From: CAYFSS01 sp964345975
Lineage (GTDB): Bacteria > Bacillota > Clostridia > Saccharofermentanales > Fastidiosipilaceae
Reading direction: 5' to 3'
Assembly (NCBI GenBank): GCA_964345975.1
Contig: CAYFSS010000018.1
Span: 1-46,898, forward strand
Length of the DNA: 46,898 nt
The notes beneath the pieces are model-generated. The model did not search any database. It saw only the letters and a program-made list of their open reading frames with translations, and was not told where the DNA came from. Both the position numbers and the translations under genes were made by a program. Below, piece by piece: positions 17,702 to 25,335 of this stretch (positions within the stretch are counted from its first letter, which is position 1; each line of letters begins with the position of its first letter).

Positions 17702-18543
17702 GAGACGTCATTGCCCGCTTCGACCGTGTCACGAAGACCTACCCGCTTCCGACCCGATCGCCGTTTGAGACCAAGCGATCCATCCGTGCCCTCGACGACC
17801 TTAGCCTAAAGATCTATCGCAACGAAACCTTGGGAATCGTTGGAGAGTCCGGCTCGGGAAAATCCACCCTTGCACGGATATTGGTTGGTCTCCTGGAGCC
17901 CACGTCCGGCCAAGTCATGATAGAAAACCGCACGATTCAGGATCTGGATCGCTTGTCTCGCGCAAAGAAGGTCCAGTATATTTTTCAGGATCCTATGGCA
18001 AGTCTCAACGCCCACAAGACCGTCCGCTGGCTCCTGGAAGAGCCGCTTCGTTGCCAAACGAACATGACCGCTGCGCAGCGAGCCGCAAGAATTCGCGAGA
18101 TCTATCCTATGGCGGGTTTGCCGGACGATTATCTCGATGCATATCCCAACGAGTTATCCGGTGGCCAGGCGCAGAGAGTTTCGGTCTTGGCAGCTCTCAT
18201 GGGCGGTCCGGAGATCCTCATTGCTGACGAAGCCGTGTCAGCCCTAGACGTTTCCGTTCAAGCCCAAGTGCTCAATTTCCTCCAAGACCTAAAACAACGC
18301 TTAGGACTCACGTTGATTTTCATAACGCACGATATCCACGTCTGTTATCACCTCTCGGATCGGATGATCGTGATGCAAGATGGAAAGATCGTCGAAGAAG
18401 GCTCTGCTGAGGACATCTTCTATAATCCACAAGAAGCCTATACCCAAGAACTCTTTGCTTCGGTTCTGACCCTTCATCCGCTCGAAGCGAAAGGACAAGG
18501 GCCCTTAAATCACATGAATCAACTATTGAAAGGACACGTATGA
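17698..18543 (+). CDS. Peptide ABC importer ATPase, DppF type
   Basis: A 281-aa ATPase paired with the DppD-type protein. Walker A GESGSGKS follows LGIV near residues 44-51. Then QDPMASLNAH (Q-loop), ELSGGQAQRV (signature), ILIADEAVSALD (Walker B with the catalytic Glu) and FITHDI with the switch His. The start overlaps the previous stop in an ATGA arrangement, which suggests coupled translation. Its end overlaps the phosphoesterase gene in the same way. It lacks the cysteine-rich tail of its partner, as expected for DppF. Confidence 0.93.
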   Translation: MRDVIARFDRVTKTYPLPTRSPFETKRSIRALDDLSLKIYRNETLGIVGESGSGKSTLARILVGLLEPTSGQVMIENRTIQDLDRLSRAKKVQYIFQDPMASLNAHKTVRWLLEEPLRCQTNMTAAQRAARIREIYPMAGLPDDYLDAYPNELSGGQAQRVSVLAALMGGPEILIADEAVSALDVSVQAQVLNFLQDLKQRLGLTLIFITHDIHVCYHLSDRMIVMQDGKIVEEGSAEDIFYNPQEAYTQELFASVLTLHPLEAKGQGPLNHMNQLLKGHV

Positions 18544-19274
18544 AGATAGCAATGCTCTCGGATCTACATCTCGACACTCATGCTAAACGGCATCACCGGT
18601 CTCTAGTAGGCGTCACGAGCGAGGTCTCGCAAGCTCTGGATACGCTCGATTTCGACCTCTTGGCCCTTGCCGGTGACCTCAGCAACGACTGCCGCTTGAC
18701 GAAGCAGATCGCAGATCAGTTAAGGCAAGAATTAGGCCGTCCGGTGTATTACATCCCGGGTAATCATGATTTCTACAACATCGACAATCAGTGGGAGACA
18801 AACGATATTCTTCAGTTCTTTCAGGAAGACGAATACTGCCTGTTTGCACGTCGACTTCGCTTGGAGGATGGCGGTGACATCGTAGGTCACACCGGTTGGT
18901 ACGACTATAGTTATGGCTCACCGACATACACGTTGCAGCAGTATGAAACGAAGACGCTCGGTATGGGTCGCTGGCGTGATGGTGATTACATAGATTGGGG
19001 AATGAGTGATCAGGATTTTTGTGCGAAGGTCCATGAAACCATCGATGACCTCATCGACCCCGATAACAGGGACAGAACCCTCCTTGTCACCCACATGATC
19101 AATCACCCCAAGTTCACGGTGACAGCTCCGGTGGACTCGCGCTGGGACTTCTTCAACGCTTACCTGGGGAGTCGCGAGCTCTACCGTTATTTAACCCAGA
19201 ATCCCATCCGTGCGGCCTTATGCGGCCATGTCCATTATCGCTTCAACTTTGTCTGGCTGGGGATGGCCTACTAG
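18540..19274 (+). CDS. Metallophosphoesterase (calcineurin-like), 3' end apparently damaged
   Basis: A 244-aa calcineurin-type phosphoesterase. All metal motifs are present: SDLHLD at 7-12, LAGDLSND, IPGNHDF, VTHMINHP and CGHVHYRF. It starts inside the dppF stop (ATGA), so it is co-translated with the importer; its substrate is unknown. The frame stops only 11 residues after GHVHYR, earlier than usual, at a TAG at 19272-19274. The same frame then stays open to a TAA at 19377-19379, and the stretch EGPKISLDVPLTLKDQVL looks like a coding C-terminus. Reading one base out of frame between about 19271 and 19304 gives TSVTVKEE, which would bridge the two. This suggests a +1/-1 indel pair, in biology or in the assembly. 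Whether the 244-aa form is active is unknown. Confidence 0.85.
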   Translation: MKIAMLSDLHLDTHAKRHHRSLVGVTSEVSQALDTLDFDLLALAGDLSNDCRLTKQIADQLRQELGRPVYYIPGNHDFYNIDNQWETNDILQFFQEDEYCLFARRLRLEDGGDIVGHTGWYDYSYGSPTYTLQQYETKTLGMGRWRDGDYIDWGMSDQDFCAKVHETIDDLIDPDNRDRTLLVTHMINHPKFTVTAPVDSRWDFFNAYLGSRELYRYLTQNPIRAALCGHVHYRFNFVWLGMAY

Positions 19275-19406
19275 CGTAACTGTCAAGGAAGAATGAGGGA
19301 GGGGCCAAAGATCTCTCTCGATGTACCCTTGACCTTGAAAGATCAGGTCCTAGACGCAACCGAAGTGCTAGATCTCTAATAACTGCAAATTCAAGGAAGA
19401 TACAAA

Positions 19407-19451
19407 AGCGAGATCGGGTAGATTACCTGATCTCGCTTCGTTGGCTTTTGT
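19407..19451. terminator. Bidirectional terminator between the phosphoesterase and sulfatase genes
   Basis: AGCGAGATCGGGTA pairs with TACCTGATCTCGCT (one wobble pair). The leftward tail CTTTTGTATC directly follows the stem; rightward TTGGCTTTT follows a few bases later. Confidence 0.85.
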
Positions 19452-19460
19452 GTGGGGATA

Positions 19461-20945
19461 TTAGCCTTCGTTGATCTCGTGCGCAGGAGCAAAACGATGC
19501 TCTTCTCTAAACTTGTCGAGGCGCAGACTCTTTGAGTCAACCCGATCGAGTTGACCTAAACCGGTGACCGGTTGACGGGAACCGTCGAAGGAAGGATCGC
19601 TGAACTCGCTAAACCAGGTCTCGAGCTCATGCCGACGTTCAAGGATGAGATCGGCATAGTTAGGGTCGCCAAAGAGGTTATTGGTCTCGGAGGGATCTTT
19701 CTCGAGGTCGTAGAACGCATGGGGTCCCCATGGAGCACGATGGATGTATTTGTCCGTCTTCGTCCTCAACATACGGACCGTGCCATATTCATCGCAGATA
19801 TAAGCATGGTGATCGTGTTCGGCCTCTCCTGCAAGGACGTGTGCAAAGCTGGTACCGGCTCGGTTGAGTTCGTCTTCTTTAGGTTCGACCGCGGCAAGCT
19901 CCAGAATGGTGGGGAAGAGGTCGATTTGAGAATAGAGGGCGGAGGCAACTTGACCTTCGTTTATGCCCGGCCCTGCGATGATGCAAGGGACCTTGATGGA
20001 TTCTTCGTACATGTTTTGCGGGAATGTGCCGTTGCCCTTACCCCAAACCCCGTGGTGTCCCATGCACATGCCGTTATCGGAGATGAAGAAGACAAAGGTC
20101 TTGTCGTCAAGTCCCAGTTCTTCAAGTCGATCCAAAAGCCGCCCGACTTCCCGGTCCATCGCTGTCACGGCAGCATAGTAACCGATAAGGTTCTCACGAC
20201 GAGTCGGTGTGCCGTAAACCGGCGGAACCTGTAGACCCTCGTGATCCGGGACATCGGGATTGTTGCGGAAGGCACAGTCTTTGTAGAGATCGATGATGTC
20301 TGCGGGGTGATTGTCTTCTTCCCAAGGGGAGTGAGGAGCCGTGTAGTGGACGCCGAGGTAGAAGGGCTTTGCTTGCATTTCCGTCAGATAGTCCAACGCC
20401 TTGTCCGTGAAGAGCGTGGTCACATATTCGTTCTCGATCTTAATCTCGCCGCTCTCGATGATGTCAGGATAGTAGTATTGCGCGCCGCCCTTACCGATGG
20501 TGTACCAGCGATCGGCGAAGCCGGCTTGAGGGGTCATGGAGTCACCGAGGTGCCACTTGCCTGAAAGGGCAAGTTGATATCCCGCCTCAGCCAAGCGAGA
20601 GGTATAGGTTTGCTCGCTTGCGATATAGCGAATGGGCTTTCGCTCGAAGTGATAGCCACCGTAGGGGTTATTTACACCTTCACGATCCATACGCTCTTTG
20701 TCGACATTCCCACTGGCGATCCAATCGAGGACGCCATGCTGCGACGGCATCAGACCGGTCAAGATAGAAGCTCTGGCAGGAGAACATACCGGGGAAGCAC
20801 AAAAGAAATTTTCAAAGCGTATGCCGCGGTCTGCCAAACGATCGAGGTTAGGGGTTTGAATCTCTTGGTTGCCGGCGGAGTGCAGTGCCCATGGTCCCAT
20901 ATCGTCAACTAAGATGAAGAGAAAATTCGGTTGTTTGCTTGGCAT
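19461..20945 (-). CDS. Sulfatase, formylglycine-dependent, Cys type, no signal peptide
   Basis: A 494-aa type I sulfatase. It has the metal-site start NFLFILVDDMG, TPNLDRLADRGIRF, and the modification motif VCSPARASILTG, in which Cys54 must become formylglycine. Later motifs are SGKWHLGD, GVHYTAPHSPWE, FFISDNGMCMGHHG and a C-terminal DLEKDPSETNNLFGD. It removes sulfate esters from sugars or related compounds; the exact substrate is not readable. The Cys-type motif needs a radical-SAM or FGE maturase that is not in the window. The start at 20945 is chosen because GGAGG lies 5-6 nt upstream; an upstream ATG at 20987 would add 14 residues. No signal peptide is present in either form, so it is probably cytoplasmic. 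Confidence 0.93.
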   Translation of the reverse strand: MPSKQPNFLFILVDDMGPWALHSAGNQEIQTPNLDRLADRGIRFENFFCASPVCSPARASILTGLMPSQHGVLDWIASGNVDKERMDREGVNNPYGGYHFERKPIRYIASEQTYTSRLAEAGYQLALSGKWHLGDSMTPQAGFADRWYTIGKGGAQYYYPDIIESGEIKIENEYVTTLFTDKALDYLTEMQAKPFYLGVHYTAPHSPWEEDNHPADIIDLYKDCAFRNNPDVPDHEGLQVPPVYGTPTRRENLIGYYAAVTAMDREVGRLLDRLEELGLDDKTFVFFISDNGMCMGHHGVWGKGNGTFPQNMYEESIKVPCIIAGPGINEGQVASALYSQIDLFPTILELAAVEPKEDELNRAGTSFAHVLAGEAEHDHHAYICDEYGTVRMLRTKTDKYIHRAPWGPHAFYDLEKDPSETNNLFGDPNYADLILERRHELETWFSEFSDPSFDGSRQPVTGLGQLDRVDSKSLRLDKFREEHRFAPAHEINEG

Positions 20946-20963
20946 CTTGACCTCCATAGAAGG

Positions 20964-20985
20964 GGACAGAGCTTTCGCCCTGTCC
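20964..20985. promoter_or_regulatory. 22-bp imperfect palindrome in the leader of the sulfatase gene
   Basis: GGACAGAGC and GCCCTGTCC flank TTTC, with one internal mismatch. It lies about 20 nt upstream of the sulfatase start, immediately before the SD region. It could be an operator or a 5' hairpin; there is nothing to decide between them. Confidence 0.5.
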
Positions 20986-21095
20986 ATTGTTGATCACACG
21001 TTTGGTGATGTGAATCGATGGTCATATTTTACTAGGCAAGCGTTGTGCGAGCGACCGGGTCAATCATCAGATAACCGTGGTTTTAGAGCCCTTGT

Positions 21096-21124
21096 AAAAA
21101 AAAGACCCTGCAAGGGCAGGGTCT
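21096..21124 (-). terminator. Terminator of the alanine dehydrogenase gene
   Basis: On the leftward strand AGACCCTGC pairs with GCAGGGTCT (9 bp, 4-nt loop), followed by an uninterrupted run of T. A classic intrinsic terminator. Confidence 0.93.
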
Positions 21125-21149
21125 CAATCAAGTGGGCATTTGATATAGC

Positions 21150-22262
21150 TTAGTTAATAAGGGTTAGCGGGTCGACGTAATCCAAGTTCCAAGCACTTGC
21201 GACCCCTGCGTTCGTGACATGGCCTGCATAGGTATTGAGTCCCATACGTAGTCCTCTATCTGTGAGGACGCTCTTGGCACCATCCTTAGCAATGGCCAAG
21301 CCGTACCGGATCGTGGCGTTCGTAAGGGATTTCGTCGAGGTGACAGGGACCGCACCGGGCATGTTGCTGACGCAGTAGAGAACGACACCGTCGACCGTGT
21401 AGGTTGGATCGTCATGGGTCGTAGGACGAGAAACTTCTGTACTACCGCCTTGATCAATTGCGACGTCAACGATGACGGCACCGCGCTTCATCTCGGAAAG
21501 ATGGTGCTTCTTCACAAGCTTAGGCGCTTTGGCACCCGGGATAAGAACCGTTGAAATCACGAGATCAGCTAAGGGAAGTTGCTCGTCGAGAGTCTTCTCA
21601 TCGGAGAAGAGTGTGCTGACTTGATGTCCGAATTGATTGTCGAGCTCGCTTAAGCGCTTGAGGTTGACGTCCATGAGCGTGACATTAGCCCCGATACCGT
21701 TAGCGACAGCCGCCGCATTGGCACCGACGACACCGCCACCCAAGATCAGGACATTGGCAGGACGAACACCGGGGACGCCGGGAAGGAGAATGCCAAGACC
21801 ACCGCGCGTTGCTTCAAGCGCTTGTGCTCCCGTGAAGACACTGAGACGCCCGGCAATTTGACTCATCGGAGTCAGGAGTGGAAGGTGATTGAAATCATCC
21901 GTCACTGTTTCGTAAGCAAAGCTGGTGACCTTACGATCGCGTAACAAGAGGGTTAGCTCCTCGTGGGCTGCCAGATGGAGATACGTGAACAAGATGAGGC
22001 CTTCACGAAGGAATTCATACTCGGGCTGTAGCGGTTCTTTGACCTTCACAATGAAGTCCGAGTTCTCCCAAACCTCCCTTGCGGAGTCGAGGATCTTTGC
22101 TCCTTGTTCGATGTAATCTTCATCGGAGAAACCGGATTTGAACCCTGCCCCGGATTGGATCTGGACCTCATGACCTGCATTCACATATTGCTTGACGTCT
22201 GCAGGGCTTATCCCTACGCGAAACTCATTATTTTGCATCTCAGTAACACAGCCGACTCGCAT
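21150..22262 (-). CDS. ald: Alanine dehydrogenase
   Basis: A 370-aa protein with the full pattern of L-alanine dehydrogenase (EC 1.4.1.1), which interconverts pyruvate plus ammonia and L-alanine with NAD(H). It begins MRVGCVTEMQNNEFRVGISP, has the catalytic Lys75 in VKVKEPLQPEY and His96 in FTYLHLAAH, the Rossmann motif LILGGGVVGANAA near 169-181, and IVDVAIDQGGSTEVSRPTTH. The C-terminus includes NMPGAVPVTSTKSLTNATI. AAGGAG precedes the ATG by about 8 nt. It is a single-gene unit with its own terminator. In fermenters it can dispose of pyruvate and reducing power as alanine, or use alanine; the direction is not readable. Confidence 0.96.
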   Translation of the reverse strand: MRVGCVTEMQNNEFRVGISPADVKQYVNAGHEVQIQSGAGFKSGFSDEDYIEQGAKILDSAREVWENSDFIVKVKEPLQPEYEFLREGLILFTYLHLAAHEELTLLLRDRKVTSFAYETVTDDFNHLPLLTPMSQIAGRLSVFTGAQALEATRGGLGILLPGVPGVRPANVLILGGGVVGANAAAVANGIGANVTLMDVNLKRLSELDNQFGHQVSTLFSDEKTLDEQLPLADLVISTVLIPGAKAPKLVKKHHLSEMKRGAVIVDVAIDQGGSTEVSRPTTHDDPTYTVDGVVLYCVSNMPGAVPVTSTKSLTNATIRYGLAIAKDGAKSVLTDRGLRMGLNTYAGHVTNAGVASAWNLDYVDPLTLIN

Positions 22263-22586
22263 GGTGTCTATCTCCTTCTAAGGGTTTCCTCGTCATCGGA
22301 TGGAGTCATCCTATTGCTCAAGCGAAGGGTGAAGATGACGCTGAATACGTTGAATGTCCTGTATTTTATCATTTAGCAAACCTCAAGTCTCACATGAGAG
22401 TTGCTAAGCGAAAAAGTAATCTTCCCGTAGGGTCTAGACTGAATTTTTCACAGCGTGTTTGAAGTGCAGCGCTTTATTGCAGCGGTTCTAACCAAAAAGC
22501 CATCAGCACACCGGTTCTTCCGGATTTACTTTATTTGCCTTTATCCCCGAATGCCCATCGGTCTAAGCCGGTTTGGTTTGTTTCTC
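22263..22586. other. Intergenic region between ald and the phospholipase-like gene
   Basis: 324 bases between two leftward genes. It must carry the ald promoter; a TAAAAT near 22364-22369 on the leftward strand could be its -10, but the expected -35 is poor. No ORF, repeat or hairpin with a U-tract is convincing. Confidence 0.35.
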
Positions 22587-23408
22587 TTAATTGGTCGGGG
22601 TATCTCCCGGGATTTCGCCGGCAAAGTTGAGGGCAAAGATGTCGGGTGGCTTTTGTGGACCATAATGCAGAATGGTTTCAAGACTCGTGAGGCACTCAGG
22701 GTAGAGGCTAAGACCGGTCTCGAAGTTTTCCTTCAGCTCTGCCAAATCAGGCTCAACAAAGGTATCGGGAATGTTCGGCACATATAAGATCTCTGCCAAA
22801 GCAGGATCGAGAAGGCGCAGGATGGCGCGCAGCGTGGTAGCCCACGTTGCATTGGGTGCAAACAAGACGCGGCGGAGACGGTGGAGCCAGCGACCGGCAG
22901 AATTTGCATCGATCTCCGGGAAATTGCGATAGGCATGCTTGAACATCGAGCCCAGATCAGGCTCGATGCGCTTGTGGATCTGAATTTCCCACATCTTCTT
23001 GCCTTGGACATCGGCGAGGGCTTCGTCAAACCTTCGCTCGAGTTTGAAATGAGCGCTCGAGTCGTTGGTCAAACGGTTGACGGTCGGATGAGCATGGGCG
23101 TCTAAGAGGAAGTGACCGAGGTACCCATAATAGTAGGCAAGCACGGAAGGATGATAGGTTGCGGGGGCATTGTCGAGCATCATACGGATAACCAGTTCAT
23201 CGAACGAATAGGTATGGAGCTCGGATCCAAAATTAGGTTTGCGTTGCAAGAAGTCTTTGATTGCTTGAGGTGCATAGAAGAAAATATCAGGTCCAAGCAG
23301 CCCCATATCAAAGCTAGCGCGCTGCGAACGGATGAGCTTTTGTTGTTCCGTTGTGAAATGAGGAATCGCTTCCTCACCAAATCTAAAGTGTGCGTAAATG
23401 GCCGGCAT
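22587..23408 (-). CDS. Zinc-dependent phospholipase C family protein
   Basis: A 273-aa protein of the Zn_dep_PLPC-like family common in Clostridia and other Bacillota. It starts MPAIYAHFRFGEEAI, typical of this group. It has FDMGLLGPDIFFYAP, HTYSFDELV, and the likely metal-binding cluster YLGHFLLDAHAHPTVN with further His residues (YHPSVLAY upstream). There is no signal peptide, unlike secreted clostridial alpha-toxin, so it is a cytoplasmic relative and a role in virulence should not be assumed. Substrate unknown. GGAGG precedes the ATG by about 8 nt. It is divergent from the acyltransferase operon across a 499-nt gap. Confidence 0.8.
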   Translation of the reverse strand: MPAIYAHFRFGEEAIPHFTTEQQKLIRSQRASFDMGLLGPDIFFYAPQAIKDFLQRKPNFGSELHTYSFDELVIRMMLDNAPATYHPSVLAYYYGYLGHFLLDAHAHPTVNRLTNDSSAHFKLERRFDEALADVQGKKMWEIQIHKRIEPDLGSMFKHAYRNFPEIDANSAGRWLHRLRRVLFAPNATWATTLRAILRLLDPALAEILYVPNIPDTFVEPDLAELKENFETGLSLYPECLTSLETILHYGPQKPPDIFALNFAGEIPGDTPTN

Positions 23409-23907
23409 TCATAATCCTCCCAAGTCATAAACGTTGCGCAAATTATGCCACACGTCATGAAAACGTATCTTGGCTTAAGACAAGACTTTAGCTAAACTCT
23501 CGTAAGAAGCATTGGATGGTGACAGAGTTCACATAAGGTTGTTTGCAAACGGCTCTTCATCCTTTTTCATTCGAAGATTGGCGTGCTTGAAGTTACGCTT
23601 AGCCAAGGCTGACTTTAGCCCTTGCGTTGCTCTTTGAATACGTTGGATGCCTCGAATTGAGTGTCATGACCGGCTTAATCCTATCACTGTCGAATTACCT
23701 CATAGGTTTACGATTGTGGCGAACATACCCGTATTGATTAGTGTCACAAGATCCGATCGTCTGTCTTACAGAGTTAAATCTTAGAGTACTATGTGGAGTA
23801 TTCGAGAGTTCAACTTTTTGTTAAGACTTTTTTATTCTTGGTCGAATGATTGGCATGGTTGGCATTCTAGGATCATGCCCGCTTGCTTTCTTTGATAGGA
23901 GCTCGTT
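23409..23907. other. Long divergent intergenic region
   Basis: 499 bases between the leftward phospholipase-like gene and the rightward acyltransferase. It holds a perfect palindrome GTTTGCAAAC near 23539-23548 and AT-rich stretches near 23815-23845, just ahead of the acyltransferase. No promoter pair, ORF or structured RNA can be named with confidence. Confidence 0.4.
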
Positions 23908-25311
23908 TTGGTTTTCTCAAGCCTCTTTTTTCTCTATGCCTTTCTTCCACTTTGCTTAATCACGTATCGAATACCCAATAATCTTCGAGCCAAGAATTTG
24001 CTTCTTCTTGTTTTTTCACTGTTTTTTTATGCCTGGGGTGAACCCATCGCGATTCTCCAGCTATTACTTTCCGGTGCTACCGTTTATTTCTTCAGCTTGG
24101 GAATTGAGAAGTATCGTCATATCGCAAGAATGAAGAAGATCTCCTTGGGACTGGCGGTAGTCTCCGCGTTAATCCCTCTATTCTTGTTTAAGTACAGCGG
24201 TTTCTTCATTGAGAATATCAATCGTGTCACCGGATTGGGTATGCCCTTGCCATCGTTCACCATGCCGATTGGTATTTCTTTCTATACGTTCCAGATCATT
24301 TCCTACTCTGTAGATCTTTACCGTGACCAATGTGAGGTTCAACGGAGCCTACCTAAGTTTTGGCTCTACCAATCCTTGTTTCCGCAGCTCATCGCCGGCC
24401 CCATAGTGCGCTATAGTGATGTCGAAACAGAGCTTAATAAACGGCGAGCCACGACCGATGACTTAGTGCAGGGGATGACACGGTTCCTCATCGGATTAGC
24501 AAAGAAAGTCCTCATAGCGAATCAAGTTGGGCAGATCGTTGAGCTGACGTTGGTCAACCCGGATCGTCTCAATAGTTTGTCTGCACTCTTAGGCATCCTT
24601 GCGTTTACCTTTCAGATCTACTATGACTTTTCCGCATATTCAGATATGGCGATCGGTCTTGGGATGTTGTTCGGCTTTCATTTCAAAGAGAACTTCAATT
24701 ATCCCTACATGGCAAATTCCGCTACTGATTTCTGGCGAAGATGGCACATGTCTCTCGGCTCGTTCTTCCGCGATTACGTTTACATTCCTTTAGGCGGAAA
24801 TCGGAGACACCATTATCGAAACATCATCGTCGTTTGGTTTCTCACAGGATTCTGGCACGGTGCGAGCTGGAACTTTATCTTCTGGGGCTTATTCTTCGGT
24901 GTCTTGCTCCTGCTGGAGAATCGCTGGCTCTTGGCTTGGTTTGATCGCAAGCCTCCAATCATCCGCTACCTCTATATGATCCCCGTCCTCTTGATGGGTT
25001 GGGCTTTGTTTTATTATGTAGATCTAAGTCAGTTCGGAGTCTTCATCTCAAGGCTCTTTTCGTTTAGCAGCAGCCTAGAGTCTCGAATCATGCTGCGCCA
25101 AAACCTTCCTCTCCTGATCATTGCCCTGATCGGTAGCTTCCCGATTGCTCATCTTATCAAGCGACGCGCGCCACAACTTCGAACATTGAGCTTCATAAAG
25201 AGCCCAATGTACCTAATGATTCACATCGTAGGCTTAGGTTTGCTCTTACTCCTATCGACGGCAAGTCTCCTGGGTGACAGCTTCAATCCCTTCCTCTACT
25301 TCCGCTTCTAG
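23908..25311 (+). CDS. MBOAT-family O-acyltransferase (AlgI-like)
   Basis: A 467-aa multi-pass membrane protein (about ten hydrophobic segments) of the MBOAT family, in the AlgI branch that moves acetyl groups across the membrane to modify exported polysaccharide. It begins MVFSSLFFLYAFLPL, close to AlgI. Core motifs: MPIGISFYTFQIISYSVDLYRD, FPQLIAGPIVRYSD, DFWRRWHMSLGSFFRDYVY (His280), IPLGGNRR, and TGFWHGASWNF with the presumed catalytic His317. It starts at a TTG preceded by AGGAG at 6 nt. The next gene, an SGNH protein, follows after 24 nt and completes the usual pair. The acceptor polymer is not known; no glycan synthesis genes are adjacent. Confidence 0.92.
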   Translation: MVFSSLFFLYAFLPLCLITYRIPNNLRAKNLLLLVFSLFFYAWGEPIAILQLLLSGATVYFFSLGIEKYRHIARMKKISLGLAVVSALIPLFLFKYSGFFIENINRVTGLGMPLPSFTMPIGISFYTFQIISYSVDLYRDQCEVQRSLPKFWLYQSLFPQLIAGPIVRYSDVETELNKRRATTDDLVQGMTRFLIGLAKKVLIANQVGQIVELTLVNPDRLNSLSALLGILAFTFQIYYDFSAYSDMAIGLGMLFGFHFKENFNYPYMANSATDFWRRWHMSLGSFFRDYVYIPLGGNRRHHYRNIIVVWFLTGFWHGASWNFIFWGLFFGVLLLLENRWLLAWFDRKPPIIRYLYMIPVLLMGWALFYYVDLSQFGVFISRLFSFSSSLESRIMLRQNLPLLIIALIGSFPIAHLIKRRAPQLRTLSFIKSPMYLMIHIVGLGLLLLLSTASLLGDSFNPFLYFRF

Positions 25312-25335
25312 ACTCTAATATTGAAAGGATCCATC

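Noticed and set aside
19272..19379. Read-through of the TAG in the phosphoesterase gene (recoding or pyrrolysine).
   Set aside because: The 10 codons just after TAG do not look coding, whereas the neighbouring frame does. Indels explain it better, and other TAG stops in the window (for example at 11579 and 12498) behave as normal stops.
22587..23408. Phospholipase C-like protein as a toxin.
   Set aside because: It has no signal peptide and belongs to a broad family in harmless bacteria. Secreted clostridial phospholipases differ in this respect.
23409..23907. Long gap searched for a riboswitch, T-box or tRNA.
   Set aside because: No conserved core, tRNA cloverleaf or terminator-antiterminator pair could be drawn.
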